Position numbers and translations under genes: made by a program. A stretch of 64,000 bases of DNA, taken from the NCBI GenBank assembly GCA_026075535.2, contig AP026547.1, positions 2,356,001 to 2,420,000 of the forward strand, read 5' to 3'. How positions within the stretch are numbered: the first letter of the stretch is position 1; each line of letters begins with the position of its first letter. The DNA comes from Tricholoma matsutake (Eukaryota; Basidiomycota; Agaricomycetes; Agaricales; Tricholomataceae). Positions 44,672 through 56,277 of this stretch are shown here, one piece after another. The notes below the pieces were generated by a model. That model was not told the DNA's origin, made no database searches, and was given only the letters and a program-made list of their open reading frames with translations.

Positions 44672-47589
44672 ATGCTGAACTCCCCAGAGATGACTTCCCA
44701 GGAAACAAATTCTCCATCTGTCCCCCTTATTCAACTTTCCATGCACTATACTGGTGTGAAGTTTGATAAACTTAAATCTAACTACAAAGAATGGTGTGAA
44801 GACATTACTATTACACTTTTTCTCAATGGGCTGTCTGAATACATTACTGGTGACTTGAAAAAGCTGATGCTTGCAGAGCCTTGAGCTCATTCCAACTGGA
44901 TGGCTAATTCCTGTCTTGCATATGCTGTCATTGCATCTGGAGTGATGCCCTCTGAGCGCCCTTTCATAAGCCCTTCCAAGACTGCACAGGAGAATTGGGA
45001 AATTCTTCAAACTCATCACCAGAAGGCTGGGCCGGTTCGCCAAGTCACTTTATTACAGCAGGTGCTCTCTATACAGTGCACCACTGACACTCCCTTACCC
45101 AAAATGGCGGAGAAGATCTGTGGACTTATTGAGCGAGTGTTTGCCATGGGGAAGATCACTTCTGACTTACTGTGCTGTATCGCACTCCTGAATTCCCTCA
45201 GTCTTCATTTTTCCCATGCCCGTTCCATTATTTTTTGAGACATCTTGGCATCGACCAAATCTGCACCTTATACTTCCAAGGACATTCATTTATTCTTAGA
45301 GAACAAACAGTCCCTCCACGAGAACAATAATCATGTCCACCATAATTCTATCACTCTTGCCGCCAGCTCTAAACCCCCTCAATTCAATTCCACTGTGATC
45401 TGTAGCAACTGCAAGTGCCCTGGACACTCCGTCCCATATTGCACTTCTAAAGGAGGAGGCATGGAGGGCAAAACTATTGAAGAATCCAAAGCAGCAAAGA
45501 GGTTGGCATACGAGCAGAAGAAGTCTGGAAACAGTGCGACAAAGTCACCTCCCAAGATCCCTGTCACTATGAAGGATAGTACTGGTTGTGCATTTACAGT
45601 CTTGCTTGATTTCAGTGTTTTGTCCACTGCTCAAATGACTCCTACTGAATTTGCTGGCCTTGCTAGTGATCCGCTTCCCCATGCTACAATAGAGGATGCT
45701 GAGTATGAGGGGTGGCTCATTATTGAGGAGGAGCTATCTATGTCAGTTGACTGGGTCCAAAACTCTGTCCTGGCTAAGGAGGAGGCACTCAGAGTTACTC
45801 CCCTCAACCAGACTCAATGCACCACCATCTCATTTACAGAGTACCCATTCTACATTGACACTGGTGCAACTATTCACCTTACCCCAGACCATGGGGATTT
45901 CATCAATCTTTGCCCAATTGCTTCATGGGGGGTTAAAGGTGTGGGGGTCCTCCATTGCGGCCATTGGCGTGGGCAATATCAAGTTACACATCACTTGGGG
46001 TGCATCAATTTTCTTACATAATGCACTCTATGTTCCAAATGCAGCAGTGTGTCTAATCTCTGTCAGTTCACTTACGAGGGATTCCAATGCAGTAGCTCAT
46101 TTCAACGATTCATCTTGCTGTATCACCAATAAGTCAACTGATGATTGTATAGCATGAGGAACTCTCCTTCAGAATAAACACCTCTATGCCCTCACACTGC
46201 AAGCCGCAACTGCAGAACACGTGGAGGGGCATAAGGCAACACATAAACTGGAGAAGGTCTGGGTAGACCTATCAGGACCACACACTGTAAAATCACAAGC
46301 CAGGAATTCATACATTATGAATATAGTTGATGACTACACATCACATCCATGGTCCATTCCCCTTAAACTTAAGAGTGATGCCTTCTGTGAACTCCAAGCT
46401 TGGGAACTAGTCCAGGAGAATGAGACAGGTCTTCATGTGGGCACATATATCACCAATAATGGTGAACTCCAGACCCACCAAATGGAAGCATGGCTCCATT
46501 CGCGTGGAATAGACCACAAATTTACTGTGCCTTACACTTCTGCCCATATTGGTTGTGTTGAGTGCATGCACTGGACATTGATGGGAAAGGCACGTACTAT
46601 GTGCCTCTATGCAAACTTGCCTACCTTCCTATGGGATGAGTTATACTTAACCACCACTCATTTACATACCAAAACTACAACTCGTTCACTTAATGGTAAT
46701 ACACCATGGGAGAGATGGCATGGGTGCAAACCCAATTATTCTTACATGAGGGAAATTGGATGTAAAGTGTATGTCTTCATCCAGAACCAACATAATACCA
46801 AAGTCTATGAGTGTTCTTTAGAGTGCATCCTCATTGGGTATGTCAAAGGCATACCAATGTTACCACCGAGAAACACAAAAGGTTTATAGTTCGTATCACA
46901 TCAAGTTCATTGAAACTCACAATGGTCATACACCTGTCCCCCCACAACCCCAGCTGGATCCAGCTGTAGTGGAACCAGTTGACAAGTCTTCAATTCAAGA
47001 CCATGAGCTTCATCCTATTGACACCAACCCTGATCATAATTCCCTCACCACCAACATTCCTGTCCAAACTCCTACACTGAACCCGCCTACTTCAATATTA
47101 GTACCCACTTTGCCAGAACCAGTCCCACATCGATCCTCTAGAATACCAATACCCACTGAGAAGAATCCGGCTGGGGGGCCAGTGATAAATAGGCTCGGGA
47201 GAGCAGTGCAGGAATCAAAGGAGTTGGCTGAGCACATCAAGGAAGTTCGAGTGGAACAGAAGAAGCTATTAGCTGATCTCCATACTGTCATCGCACCTGA
47301 TGCGTCACTGATCAATCATGATCAGTGGGTTGAAGGGTCTTCTGATGACATCATGCTTGGCGATCAGGCACATCACCTCTCTGCACTAATTTCGGAGATG
47401 TCGGATATTGACCCAGAATCACTTCAATTTGAAGATGACCCACGATCTTGGGAGGAAGCTAAGAATTCTGCAGATGCCAAACGATGGGAAGACAGTTACT
47501 GGGATGAACTTCAATCCCTGAAAGATATGTCTGTCTATAAACTTATTCCACGTGCTGATGTGCCACATGGTCGCCGGATTCGCAAAGGT
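44672..47589 (+). pseudogene. Copia-a Gag, protease and integrase
   Basis: The Gag part runs in one frame from ATG 44672 with TGA at 44882 and 45236. A CCHC knuckle (CSNCKCPGHSVPYC) is near 45400. Protease: FYIDTGATIHLTPDHGDF near 45850. A frameshift follows in a G-run at about 45930, then a TGA at 46155. Integrase: KVWVDLSGPHTVKS near 46255 (first Asp), TNNGELQT near 46455 (second Asp now Asn) and GCVECMHWT near 46555 (Glu). A further frameshift lies near 46870. A Pro-rich linker leads to the pre-RT region, which stops at Y4 after GRRIRKG. Confidence 0.85.
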
Positions 47590-48558
47590 TAAGGTGTGAC
47601 ACAGGTATGGGTAAACCCATGATAATATGGTTATGGGTATGCACAGTTACAGGTACAGGTCAGAAGTTGCCATACCCGGGCAATACTGTACCCATTTCCA
47701 TGGTGTTATGGGTATGATGTGGGTATCTTTCGTTCTTGTTTTTTCCTAACTAACTAATGTTTTTATTTGACTTTTAGGTTCTAATGGTGCTATAACTGGC
47801 CCAAACAATGTCTATCATTGTTTGGGCCCTAGGTATTTTTTTCTGTCTTTTGTTCTTGTTTTTTCCTAACTAACTAATGTTTTTATTTGACTTTTAGGTT
47901 CTAATGGTGCTATAACCGGTCCAAACAACGTCTATTGTCGTTTGGGCCCTAGGTATTTTTTTCTGTCTTTCTGTCTTGTTTTTTCATAACTAACTAATGT
48001 TTTTATTCAACTTTTAGGTTCTAATCGTGCTATAACCGGCCCAAACAACATCTATCATCGTTTGGGCCCTAGGTTTTTTTCTCTGTCTTTTGTTCTTACC
48101 ACCCCCCCTCGCTCGCAAACATGAGGTGGTGTCGTTCTCTGTTTGTTTCACTTGGGAGCGCCACCATGTCACAACTACTACCCCCTCTCACTCACAAATG
48201 CGAGTTGGGGGTGGTTCTTCATATGTTTCCCTCACAATGGCTGCCAAGTCATGACTACACACCCCCTCTCACTCACAAATGCGAGGTGGGGGTGTTTCTT
48301 AGTTCGCTAACTCATGACGGCCGGTACATCACCGCTACCACCCCCCCTCGCTCACAATTGCGAGTTGGGGGTGGTTCTTCATTGTATTTAGATATATTTA
48401 GAATTATAATAAATTATTAATGTCATACCCATGGGTTTCAACCAAAACCCCCCATACCCACGGTAAAACCGCACCCATAACCGTAACAGGTACGGTGTTC
48501 ATGGGTATGGGTACGGGTACACGAAATTATACCCGGGGGTTACCCAAGTCATGCCCTA
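47590..48558. mobile_element. Y4: compact Y-family element with exact 8-bp duplication
   Basis: The ends are TAAGGTGTGACACAGGTATG and the inverse of TAGGGCATGACTTGGGTAAC. GCAAAGGT is duplicated exactly at 47582-47589 and 48559-48566. Removing the element and one copy restores the copia frame (RRIRKG then QPIFHIK). It holds a 120-bp tandem triplication (47730-48090) and four Y-type hairpins (48095-48380). At 969 bp it is the least interrupted Y copy. Confidence 0.92.
47730..48090 (+). repeat. Three 120-bp tandem units, each hairpin + intron (A7-A9)
   Basis: Hairpins GGYCCAAACAAY..RTCGTTTGGGCC lie at about 47798, 47918 and 48038, exactly 120 bp apart. Each is followed by CCCTAG|GTATTTTTTTCTG or similar, a pyrimidine tract, CTAACTAACTAATG and TTTTATTTGACTTTTAG|GTTCTAAT. 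The segments between hairpins are therefore textbook small GT-AG introns with repeated ~52-nt exons. No ORF of note spans them. Confidence 0.8.
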
Positions 48559-49988
48559 GCAAAGGTCAGCCCATCTTCCATATTAAGCATGATGAGACAG
48601 GGTGGGCAGTTCATTGGAAGGTATGCCTTGTCTTCAAGGGTTTTGAGCAAATCTATGGCAAGGATTACATAAAAACTACCTCACCTACGGCGCGCATGGA
48701 ATCTTGGCAGATCCTCCTACACATTGCCGCATCACTCGGATGGGACGCCCAACAGATCAACGTAAAAACCACTTTCCTATATGGCCTTTTGCCAGATGAT
48801 AAAATTCAGTACATGGAACAGCCGACAGGTTTTGAAGAACTGGGGAAGGAGGATTGGGTGTGGGAACTGCAGCAGGGATTATATGGTATGAAGCAGAGCA
48901 ACCATATTTGGAATCAGACACTGAACACACAGATGGTATCATGGGGTTTTACAAGATTATCCTGTGAATCATGCATTTACTATCGCAAAACTGATACAGG
49001 TACTATCATAGCGGCCATTCATGTTGACAACTACCTTTCCATTGCTAGTTGTAAGGAGGAGAATGAGCACTTCAAGGACCAGATGCGGAAAGTGTGGACA
49101 ATATCTGACCTTGGGACAGCACGATTTGTTGTCAGCATTGCTATTACCTGGGATACAGCACATCATATGGTGGCGTTGTCGCAGACAGCACTGGTCAACA
49201 AGATTGTCTCACAATTTGGTCAAGCTGACTCTCATCCATTGTCTGCACCAATGGAACCTGGGCAAAAATTGTGACGAGTTGATCAGTCAACTCTTACATC
49301 TGACATGCAAACTAAGCTACAAAGACTACCCTACTGTTCACTAGTTGGTTGCCTCTTATATCTTGCCATCTCTACATGTCCTGACATTTCCTATGCCATT
49401 CAACAACTATCCCAATTCCTAGACTTGTACTCTTTTGAACATTGGCATGCCGCCATACAACTGGTACACTACTTGAAAGGGACGAGGGATCTTAAATTAT
49501 ACCTAGGGGGTGAGAACCCTATCTTGCTATTGGCATACATGGACTCTGACTGGGCAAACTGCTTGGATACGAGGCGTAGTGTGGGAAGATATATGTGCTC
49601 TCTTGGATCAGGTGCCATCTCCTGGACTGCATGCAAACAGAAAACTGTTGCAACCTCATCTTGTGAGACAGAGTATGTTGCCACTTTTGAGTCTGCAAAA
49701 GAATGTGTCTGAATTTGCACTTTGCTTGTGGCCATTGGATACTCACCTGAAGCGCCCACTCCCATACTTTGCGACAACATTGCATCAATTAATTTGTCTG
49801 AAGACCCACTCCTCCATTCCTGAGTTAAACATGTTGACATCAAATTCCACTTCCTATGCAAACACATATAATCCCAGGAACCCAAATTACAGTATGTGCA
49901 CACCCACGATAATATTGCCAACATTTTCACAAAAGCTCTTGACGTCAAAACCTTCACTTGTCTCTGCAGTTTTCTAGGACTCAAGTGA
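48559..49988 (+). pseudogene. Copia-a RT and RNase H
   Basis: RT opens with KVCLVFKGFEQIYGKDY and PTARMESWQILL, then GLYGMKQSNHIWNQTL and HVDNYLSIAS, where the usual YVDD is HVDN. TGA at 49272. After LVGCLLYLAISTCPDISYAI comes RNase H (AYMDSDWANCLDTRRSVGRY, SCETEYVA, DNIASINLSEDP, HVDIKFHFL, IANIFTKALD) with TGA at 49710 and further stops, ending at 49986-49988 just before the purine-rich tract and 3' LTR. Confidence 0.87.
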
Positions 49989-50035
49989 TTCTTACACGAT
50001 TCCATGCGAGGAGGAGTATTCATGGTGAGAAGGAG

Positions 50036-50388
50036 TGTTGAGATCTGCACTGTGAATGGCGCGTTCATGCCCCTTTGATGTGGTGTGCTAATTATAGAAC
50101 ATTGTATGATGCGAAGTTTCCCCTTGGTATTTCTCCCTTTCTAACTCTCCCTTTATCTTATTCTCATTGTTACTCACATAGTATATATATCCACATATAC
50201 TTACCGAACACCTCAGTCTGTTATACACTGACTGAGGTGAGTAGACTACATTGCTCGATCCATATACTCGATCACTTACTGTACTATTTATAGTTTACAC
50301 ATGTATCGCTTAGGTACAGTAGTGATCAATATAGTCTATTATACACTGACTGAGTTTACGCATGTATCACTTATGTTGGATCTCTATA
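50036..50388 (+). repeat. Copia-a 3' LTR
   Basis: Same 353-bp length and ends as the 5' LTR, with few substitutions. It is preceded by GGTGAGAAGGAG as polypurine tract. Confidence 0.87.
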
Positions 50389-50768
50389 GGAGTGGGTGGT
50401 GGTGGTGGCCATAGTCATTGTTGCTGTTGATGTTGTCATTGATCATGTTGTTGTTGTGATCAACAACATCATATGATCAGGCACATGACCAGCTGTTGGT
50501 ACCCGTAAACCCATGGATAAGGGTACAGTGTTGCCTCAGGTACAGAAATCCAAACCCATACCCATACCCGAGCATACCCGTGACCACATTATCATGGGTT
50601 TACCCATACCCATGTCATACCTTATGGGTGACTACAACAATGATGGCAGGACTGGCGACTAACAACCTTGCCCCCAGCCTCATGAGCAACTGCTCATGGG
50701 GTGGATCATGGGTGGGATGATGACAGGCAGCAGCAGCAACAAGGAGCAGCAACGACGATGAGTGATGG

Positions 50769-52225
50769 TAGTGTTTAAAGGTCCAGTTGGGTGGACCAAA
50801 AAAACGACCACAACCCAACTGAACCCAACCAAATGCAACTGGACCATCGGTTGCAGTTGCCCACTTTCATGGTCAATTGGGTTGCCAGTTGCCTTACTTC
50901 AAAAATATTTGAAAACTGTTTGAAAACTGGTTGCAATTGGTTGCAACCAGTCTTCTGACAGTATACATAATATTACATATGTACTTGTAATTACAGTCAA
51001 TCCAAAATAATAAATGAATGTAGATATCACCAATATTTAAATATTAATACCACTATATAAGGAAATGGGACAAAGCCCAAGGAAGAAGGGTTCATTTGGT
51101 GGGGCTTTATATAGCCTGTGGCTGTGCACAGACCTTTAGGTCATGTGTGCTGACAAAAAAACAAAGTGGTACCACTTTGCCAAATGGTTCCCATGACCAC
51201 CAACCATCAACAACACCGCTTCCACCCCTCACTCTGCACCCACCCACAACATCCACAGTGCCTGCCTCAGAAACCCCATGAGTGAGAGGGCCCAAATGAC
51301 GAATAGTGTTGTTTGGGCCCTCAGGTATGTTTTATCATTATCATTGATTTCTTTTTTCACTACTAACCCATTTGATTTTGTTTTACAATCTTAACTCCTG
51401 CTGTCTCCCCACCTCTGTCTCCCTCCCAAACCCTATGCTGCTGCTGCAAGCCTCTGCTCACAGGGTGGCAACGGGTTCCATTTCTGGACAGCAACACAAC
51501 AACAACACCAACCAAGAACAACACTGTCACCCAATTCCATATTACTTAGCACCACCACCCTGCCTATGAGCCACTGTTCATAGGGGGAGATGGTGGTGCT
51601 GACGACGATGGAAGCCAGGATGACAAACAACACCAACAAATGCCAACGCCCATGCCAGCCAACACCAATGAAAGCCAACACCGACACTAGCGAATACCAA
51701 TGCTAGCAAATGACAATGCCAACGACTACACCAATGAATGCCAGTGCCAGCAAACACCAACAACAACAGCGAATGCCAACACCAGTGAGCGCCAACACCA
51801 ATGAACGATGAAGGGCAGGGACAATGAACAGCATGCAACAGGAGGCAACAAATGAATAGTGCAGATGGTAATGCAGGGACAATGGGGGCGGCAGCAGTGT
51901 GGCACCCAACAATGGCGTTACCCCACTCTCACTACAAATGTGAGATGATGGGGCCATTTTATTTTTTTCCCCTCATTTTATTTTATTTTAGTTCTATTAA
52001 CAGCCTGTCACCACTGCGAGCATCTGCTCACAGGGTGTAACATAATTAGTTTTATTTAATATACAGTAAATTTAGTTAAAGACAAAATTGGCTGGAAAAA
52101 CTGGTGCAAACCAGTTTTTTTTGGTTGTGGTCCTTCTATTTTGAGTGACGGTTTGGACCAGTTGCAGTCCTGGTTGTCCCTCTTGGAGGTCAAAAAACTG
52201 GACCAAACTGGACCTTTAAACACTA
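50769..52225. mobile_element. X4: X-family element with hairpin modules
   Basis: TIRs TAGTGTTTAAAGGTCCAGTT and the inverse of TAGTGTTTAAAGGTCCAGTT; duplication AGTGATGG (50761-50768) / AGTGATGA (52226-52233), 7 of 8. It contains hairpin-donor module A6 at 51287-51330 (GAGGGCCCAAATGAC..GTTTGGGCCCTCAG|GTATGTTTTATC), module-B palindromes near 51445, 51562 and 52010, and CCAACACCAATGAA-like short repeats (51640-51800). No transposase is seen. Confidence 0.87.
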
Positions 52226-52567
52226 AGTGATGATGACGAGTGATGATGATGACAGACAACGAGAAGGCACCACCCCCCTCTCTCACTGCAAACACAAGCA
52301 GGGGGGGATTCTCATTCCATTCTCAGTGATGACAGGCCAGATACCCCCCCCCTCGCTCTGAATGCAGGAGGGGGGGATTCTTATTATATTTATTAATTTA
52401 GTGTAATTATATTAAAATACATATTCGTGTCAAAACTCATGAATAATGATGGGTAACCCACTGAAACACACAGTAATACCATACCCCTAACTGTGCGGGT
52501 ACGATGTTCACAGGTACAGGTAGGGGTACATGAAATTGTACCTGGGGGTTACCTGAGTCACACCATA

Positions 52568-53096
52568 ACTATATATCTATCTTTCCCATACCATTTTTAG
52601 TACATGAGGGGCTCGTTCAACTTGGGGTTGATGTGATGTACATTCATAGAAAAGAAATACCTTCCATAGATCCTATTCTATTTTGCAAAGTGGCCACCAA
52701 GTTCAGAATACAAGACATTGCCATTGCCATTGCCATGACAGTTGCCTCTACATTCTCTTTAAAATAATTGGAGATGAGAAATGCCATGTCTGATGAGACA
52801 ATCAGCAGTCGAAAACAAACAATCAACTTTGCCACTGTTGGTCAACTCACTGAGGCTTTGCTTGAAATTGAGATGTGAGTCACAGAAGGACTACAACATG
52901 GGAAAGACCATTATACCATGAGTGTCCACTGATCTTGGAGGTTTTACATAAAATGGCACTTACCTGGTATCTCAGGCCAAGTTCTTCTTCACTGAGCTTC
53001 ATGCTCCCACTGATGCATTCCGTAACTCTGAAACCCTTGTCATTGAGCTCACCAGTAAACTCCAGACTGACTCCACCTAGCTGAGAATCACAATCG
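52568..53096 (+). pseudogene. Left half of an unrecognised interrupted gene-like region
   Basis: Near the Gypsy-M insertion an open block reads AKFFFTELHAPTDAFRN, then VIELTSKLQTDST, stop, LRITIG. The sequence GGTATCTCAG just before AKFF looks like a 3' splice site. Joined across Gypsy-M (one AATCG removed) it continues VDPDPRCELINDSPK in the same frame at 60497. I do not recognise the family. It may be host sequence or the interior of a larger element. Confidence 0.4.
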
Positions 53097-53319
53097 TGGA
53101 AGGGAGTTGGGTCTCCCAACACTCAAGAAAGGGAACGAGACTAAGATGAATGTAGTATGGAATTAAGAAAAGATGATCTCTACAAGGTCTCGTACGATAA
53201 TGTCAACATAGTAGCATGTGATCTTCATGTGATCATGTTGATAAGTCATCGATTGATCATTGTGTCGATCGTGTTGTAGCGTAGCATAGCGACGTTGTAA
53301 GAGAGGCGACTCTCTTACA
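53097..53319 (-). repeat. Gypsy-M 3' LTR
   Basis: On the minus strand it reads TGTAAGAGAGTCGCCTCTCT.. to ..CAACTCCCTTCCA. The first ~24 bases are themselves an inverted repeat (TGTAAGAGAG/CTCTCTTACA). A G-rich polypurine tract GCGGGCGGG precedes it. Confidence 0.87.
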
Positions 53320-53993
53320 CCCGCCCGCATTCCAAAAAATTATTCCTCTTCCCAAGCTATCCATTCCTGCAAGGCCTCTGTTTCCAACAACTCCGTCCAT
53401 GGCAGTCATAAGTCTGATTCCACCCCATATCCCTTCCATCTTACCAGGTATTGCTTCCCTCATCCTCTTGGTCTCTCATCCAAAATCCTGTCGATGAAAT
53501 ATTCCATTACTCCTTTCTCCATGACGATAGGACCTGGTTGTTCCAATTCTTATCCTGGGAAAAGTTCGGGGTCATTTTCAATGTGCGCTTTTAGTTGGGA
53601 TACATGGAAATTTTGATATTGTTTTGCAGATGGCGGCAGGAGCAGTCTGTATGTCGATGATTCTGGGTTCACTTCTATCACGTTGTATGGTCCATCAAAG
53701 CATGGCATGAATTTTGCAACCCGGCCATCTTTTGCTCGCATGTAGTCCTGTTTCCGCCATGCTGTTGCAAGCATTACTCGGTCGCCAACTTTATACTCTG
53801 GGTCTGCTCTTCGATCGTTGTTTGCGTGATGTGCCTGCGAGATCTTTGCTCCCCGCAAAACATCTTGTGCACTCAACATTGTGTTCAATTGTTTCAAGGA
53901 TCGACCTCGCTGTTTGCATGGTGTCTTCTTTGACACCACTTTCGTTAGGCAATGGAGGCAACAATTGGGGTGATCTGCCTGTTTTGAGTACAA
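53320..53993 (-). pseudogene. Gypsy-M integrase C-terminus and chromodomain
   Basis: YKVGDRVMLATAWRKQDYM, AKFMPCFDGPYNVIEVNPES and NFHVSQLKAHI form the integrase C-terminal domain. After a frame change, MEYFIDRILDERPRG and the LVRWKGYG-type core in an adjacent frame (about 53500-53400) form a chromodomain. This domain is known to direct integration to marked chromatin in chromoviruses. Confidence 0.8.
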
Positions 53994-54549
53994 ATGGTGA
54001 GAAACCTGTCAATGCATTTATAGTGTTCATTATGTCAAATCTGACTTTAGGCAGTGCCTTTGACCACCCTTTCTGATTTCGCTCCACATGGTACTGCAAG
54101 CACTGTACTACCATTTTGTTCATGCACTCAGATGCGCTGTCTGTTTCTGGATGATATGATGTAGATAGTTTGTGTCATATTCCGGTGAGTTTCATCAGCA
54201 CTTTCCAGAACTTGCTCACAAAGATTTTATCTCTATCTGAAATTATTTTGCGTGGACATCCATTCTCGCAGTACCACCTGTTGAAGAAAATGTTCGCGAA
54301 CTCCTCTGCAGTGATTTCGGTGGAGCAGGGTGCAACTTGAATGTCTGCCCCCAAGCGGTCCATCATCGTCACGATCGCGTCATTTCCTTCGTCTGGCGGT
54401 AGTGGTCCCACAAAATCAATTGCCACTGACTTGAATCTCGCATCTGGTACCGGTAGGGGGTGTAGGGGTCCCGCGACTTTGCTAGTACTCAATTTGTTTT
54501 GTGGCAGTCTGCGCATCCAGGAATATATGCTGACAAGAGGTCCCTTCAC
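53994..54549 (-). pseudogene. Gypsy-M integrase core
   Basis: FKSVAIDFVGPLPPDEGNDA supplies the first Asp, then FFNRWYCENGCPRKIISDRD the second, then, after a stop near 54175, HPETDSASECMNKMVVQCLQ the Glu. FDIMNTINALTGFSPFVLKT follows. Frame is mostly kept. Confidence 0.85.
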
Positions 54550-54809
54550 ATATTAGGCCAGTAGAATTCATTGCGCAATGTTAAGTACAATTTTTCTCCT
54601 CCAAAATGTCCCAAGTTGTCGTGGGCTAATCAGTACAAGTCTTCCCTCAGGTGTTTGTATTTTGGGATTATTAAATGGCCTCCCACGAAGAGCAAACTGT
54701 TTTCCTGTGTTATGTCGAGTTTTTTGTCAATCATTCTGCGCTTCAAGTCTTTCATGATGCCAGTGCACCATGAGTCATGCTTGTAGCCTTTTCTAATGTT
54801 TGCAAAAAT

Positions 54810-56268
54810 CTATGGGTCACTTTCAATCATGAAAACTGCAGTGACAGTAGTGGGGGGCATTTCTTCGGGCCTGGAAAGTGCGTCTGCTATGGTGTTATCC
54901 TCCCCCTTGACGTAGGTGATTGTATATTCATATTGCAACAAATATTCCATCCATCTGGCTTGTCTTAGCGACAGGTCCTTTTGCATGTCAAAATTCTTTA
55001 GTGTTTTGTGATCTGTGTAGATGTTGATGTGTGTTCCTAATAGGTCGATGCACCATTTCGTTACTGCGCGTAGGATGCTAAGCAATTCTTGCTTGTGTAC
55101 TGGATAATGCAGCTCTTCCCCTTTTACCTGGCATTTGGCACAACCCCCACATTTTTCCAAATGATAGCACGGCTCCCATTTGATGTTTGCTTGCATCGCA
55201 TGTGACATAAATCTTGTTTTCACCTGGATTATGGTGGTCAATTGATACAAGACAGTCTCTTCCAAGGACTAGTCCTTTAATAGCGTCGAAGGCGAACTGA
55301 TGTTCCGCCGTCCATGTGGGGAAACATCCATTGCATTGTTTCTTTGTTAACAGTGTCAGAACCGTGGTATGTTCTGCTAGCGCTGGGAGGAATGCGCTAA
55401 TGTATCATACTAATCCTAGGAATTGGCGTACTTGTTTTGCTGATTTCAGTGCCTGCCAATTTAGAATTTTCTCCACCTTTGATCCATCCACTTCAATTCC
55501 TCTCCCTGAGATATGGTGACCAAGGAAATCCATTTCTGTTTTGAAAAGTGATGATTTCTTCAATGAGCAAAACAAATGTGCCATGTGCAACGCATTGAGC
55601 ACTTTCGTGACATTCTCCTTATGTTCTGCCAAGGTAGAGGACCAAATGATAATATCATCAAGATATATGTGGCATATCTTGCCTATTAGTGCTGATAACG
55701 CCAGGGTGACATGTCGTTGGTGTGTCGCTGGAGAATTACGAAGTCCCATTGGCATGACTACCCACTCCCATAGTCCAAAGGGGGTGAGTGTCACAGTGTA
55801 TTTGACATGATCTGGGTTCATTAATGTTTGGAAGGACGAATTCATTATGTCTATTTTCCCCCAGATTTTCCCTTTAGAGCAATCTGCCAAGATGGCTTCA
55901 ATTCGAGGGAGAGGGTAGCAGTCGGGGATCATGATCACATTTAGTTTTCTGTAGTCGTTCACCCAGCAAGTGAGAACTGATTTGTTGGCCTTAGGAATAA
56001 TGAAGGAAGGTGATGCAAAGGGTGACAAGGACACTCGTATGTGTCCAGCCACTACATGCTGTTCGATGAGTGTTTTCCATCCCTCTCTGTACTTTTGAGG
56101 GCATGAGTATGCTCTTCCCACAGACACTGGTAGGCCTGGTTTAATGTCAATGTTATGGTAAACGCTTGTCGGCAGGTCTTTCGCATGGGGAATGTCAGTA
56201 GGGAAACAGTCACTGAAGGTTTCCTTATACTTTGTGTCCAAAGCTTGTAGTATTTCCTGTCCTGCCAA
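54810..56268 (-). pseudogene. Gypsy-M reverse transcriptase and RNase H
   Basis: RT: RAYSCPQKYREGWKTLIEQH, NDYRKLNVIMIPDCYPLPRI, MPMGLRNSPATHQRH and HIYLDDIIIWSS, keeping a YLDD active site (about 55650-55640). A stop lies at about 55403. RNase H: TWTAEHQFAFDAIK and IYVTCDASKHQMGAVLSFG, then a frameshift near 55140 into HYPVHKQELLSILRAVTKW and YTDHKTLKNF, ending SRPEEMPP. Confidence 0.87.
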
Positions 56269-56277
56269 TTGTTGTAT

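Larger units (their letters stand above)
44102..50388 (+). mobile_element. Copia-a: Ty1/copia LTR retrotransposon split by Y4
   Basis: It has two 353-bp LTRs (44102-44454, 50036-50388), Gag, protease, integrase, RT and RNase H in copia order, and flanks GGAGG/GGAGT (4 of 5). It lies in the hairpin array of Y2. Y4 (47590-48558) interrupts pol between integrase and RT. Stops and frameshifts in every domain show it is dead. Confidence 0.9.
41389..50624. mobile_element. Y2: hAT-like element with exact 8-bp duplication, carrying Y3 and Copia-a
   Basis: The left end is TAGGGTGTGACATGGGTAAC and the right end is the inverse of TAAGGTATGACATGGGTATG. The target duplication TGGGTGAC is exact at 41381-41388 and 50625-50632, 9.2 kb apart. 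Own sequence is 41389-42000, 43598-44101 and 50394-50624. It has subterminal GGGTAYGGGTA-type repeats and an array of C-rich/G-rich hairpins every ~57-80 bp. No transposase is seen. Confidence 0.9.
39983..52567. mobile_element. Y1: hAT-like element, left end truncated, heavily nested
   Basis: The right end GGGGGTTACCTGAGTCACACCATA matches the Y-family terminus. The left end has lost its first ~45 bp and starts inside the conserved subterminal block (AGGTATGCTCAGGTATGGG) next to D2. Own sequence is limited to 39983-40057, 41042-41388, 50633-50768 and 52234-52567. The rest is Z1, Y2 and X4 with their own inserts. No transposase frame is seen. Confidence 0.75.

Noticed and set aside
47730..48090. 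CRISPR-like array
   Set aside because: There are only three units with no unique spacers, in a eukaryotic transposon. It is a tandem duplication of an intron-containing unit.
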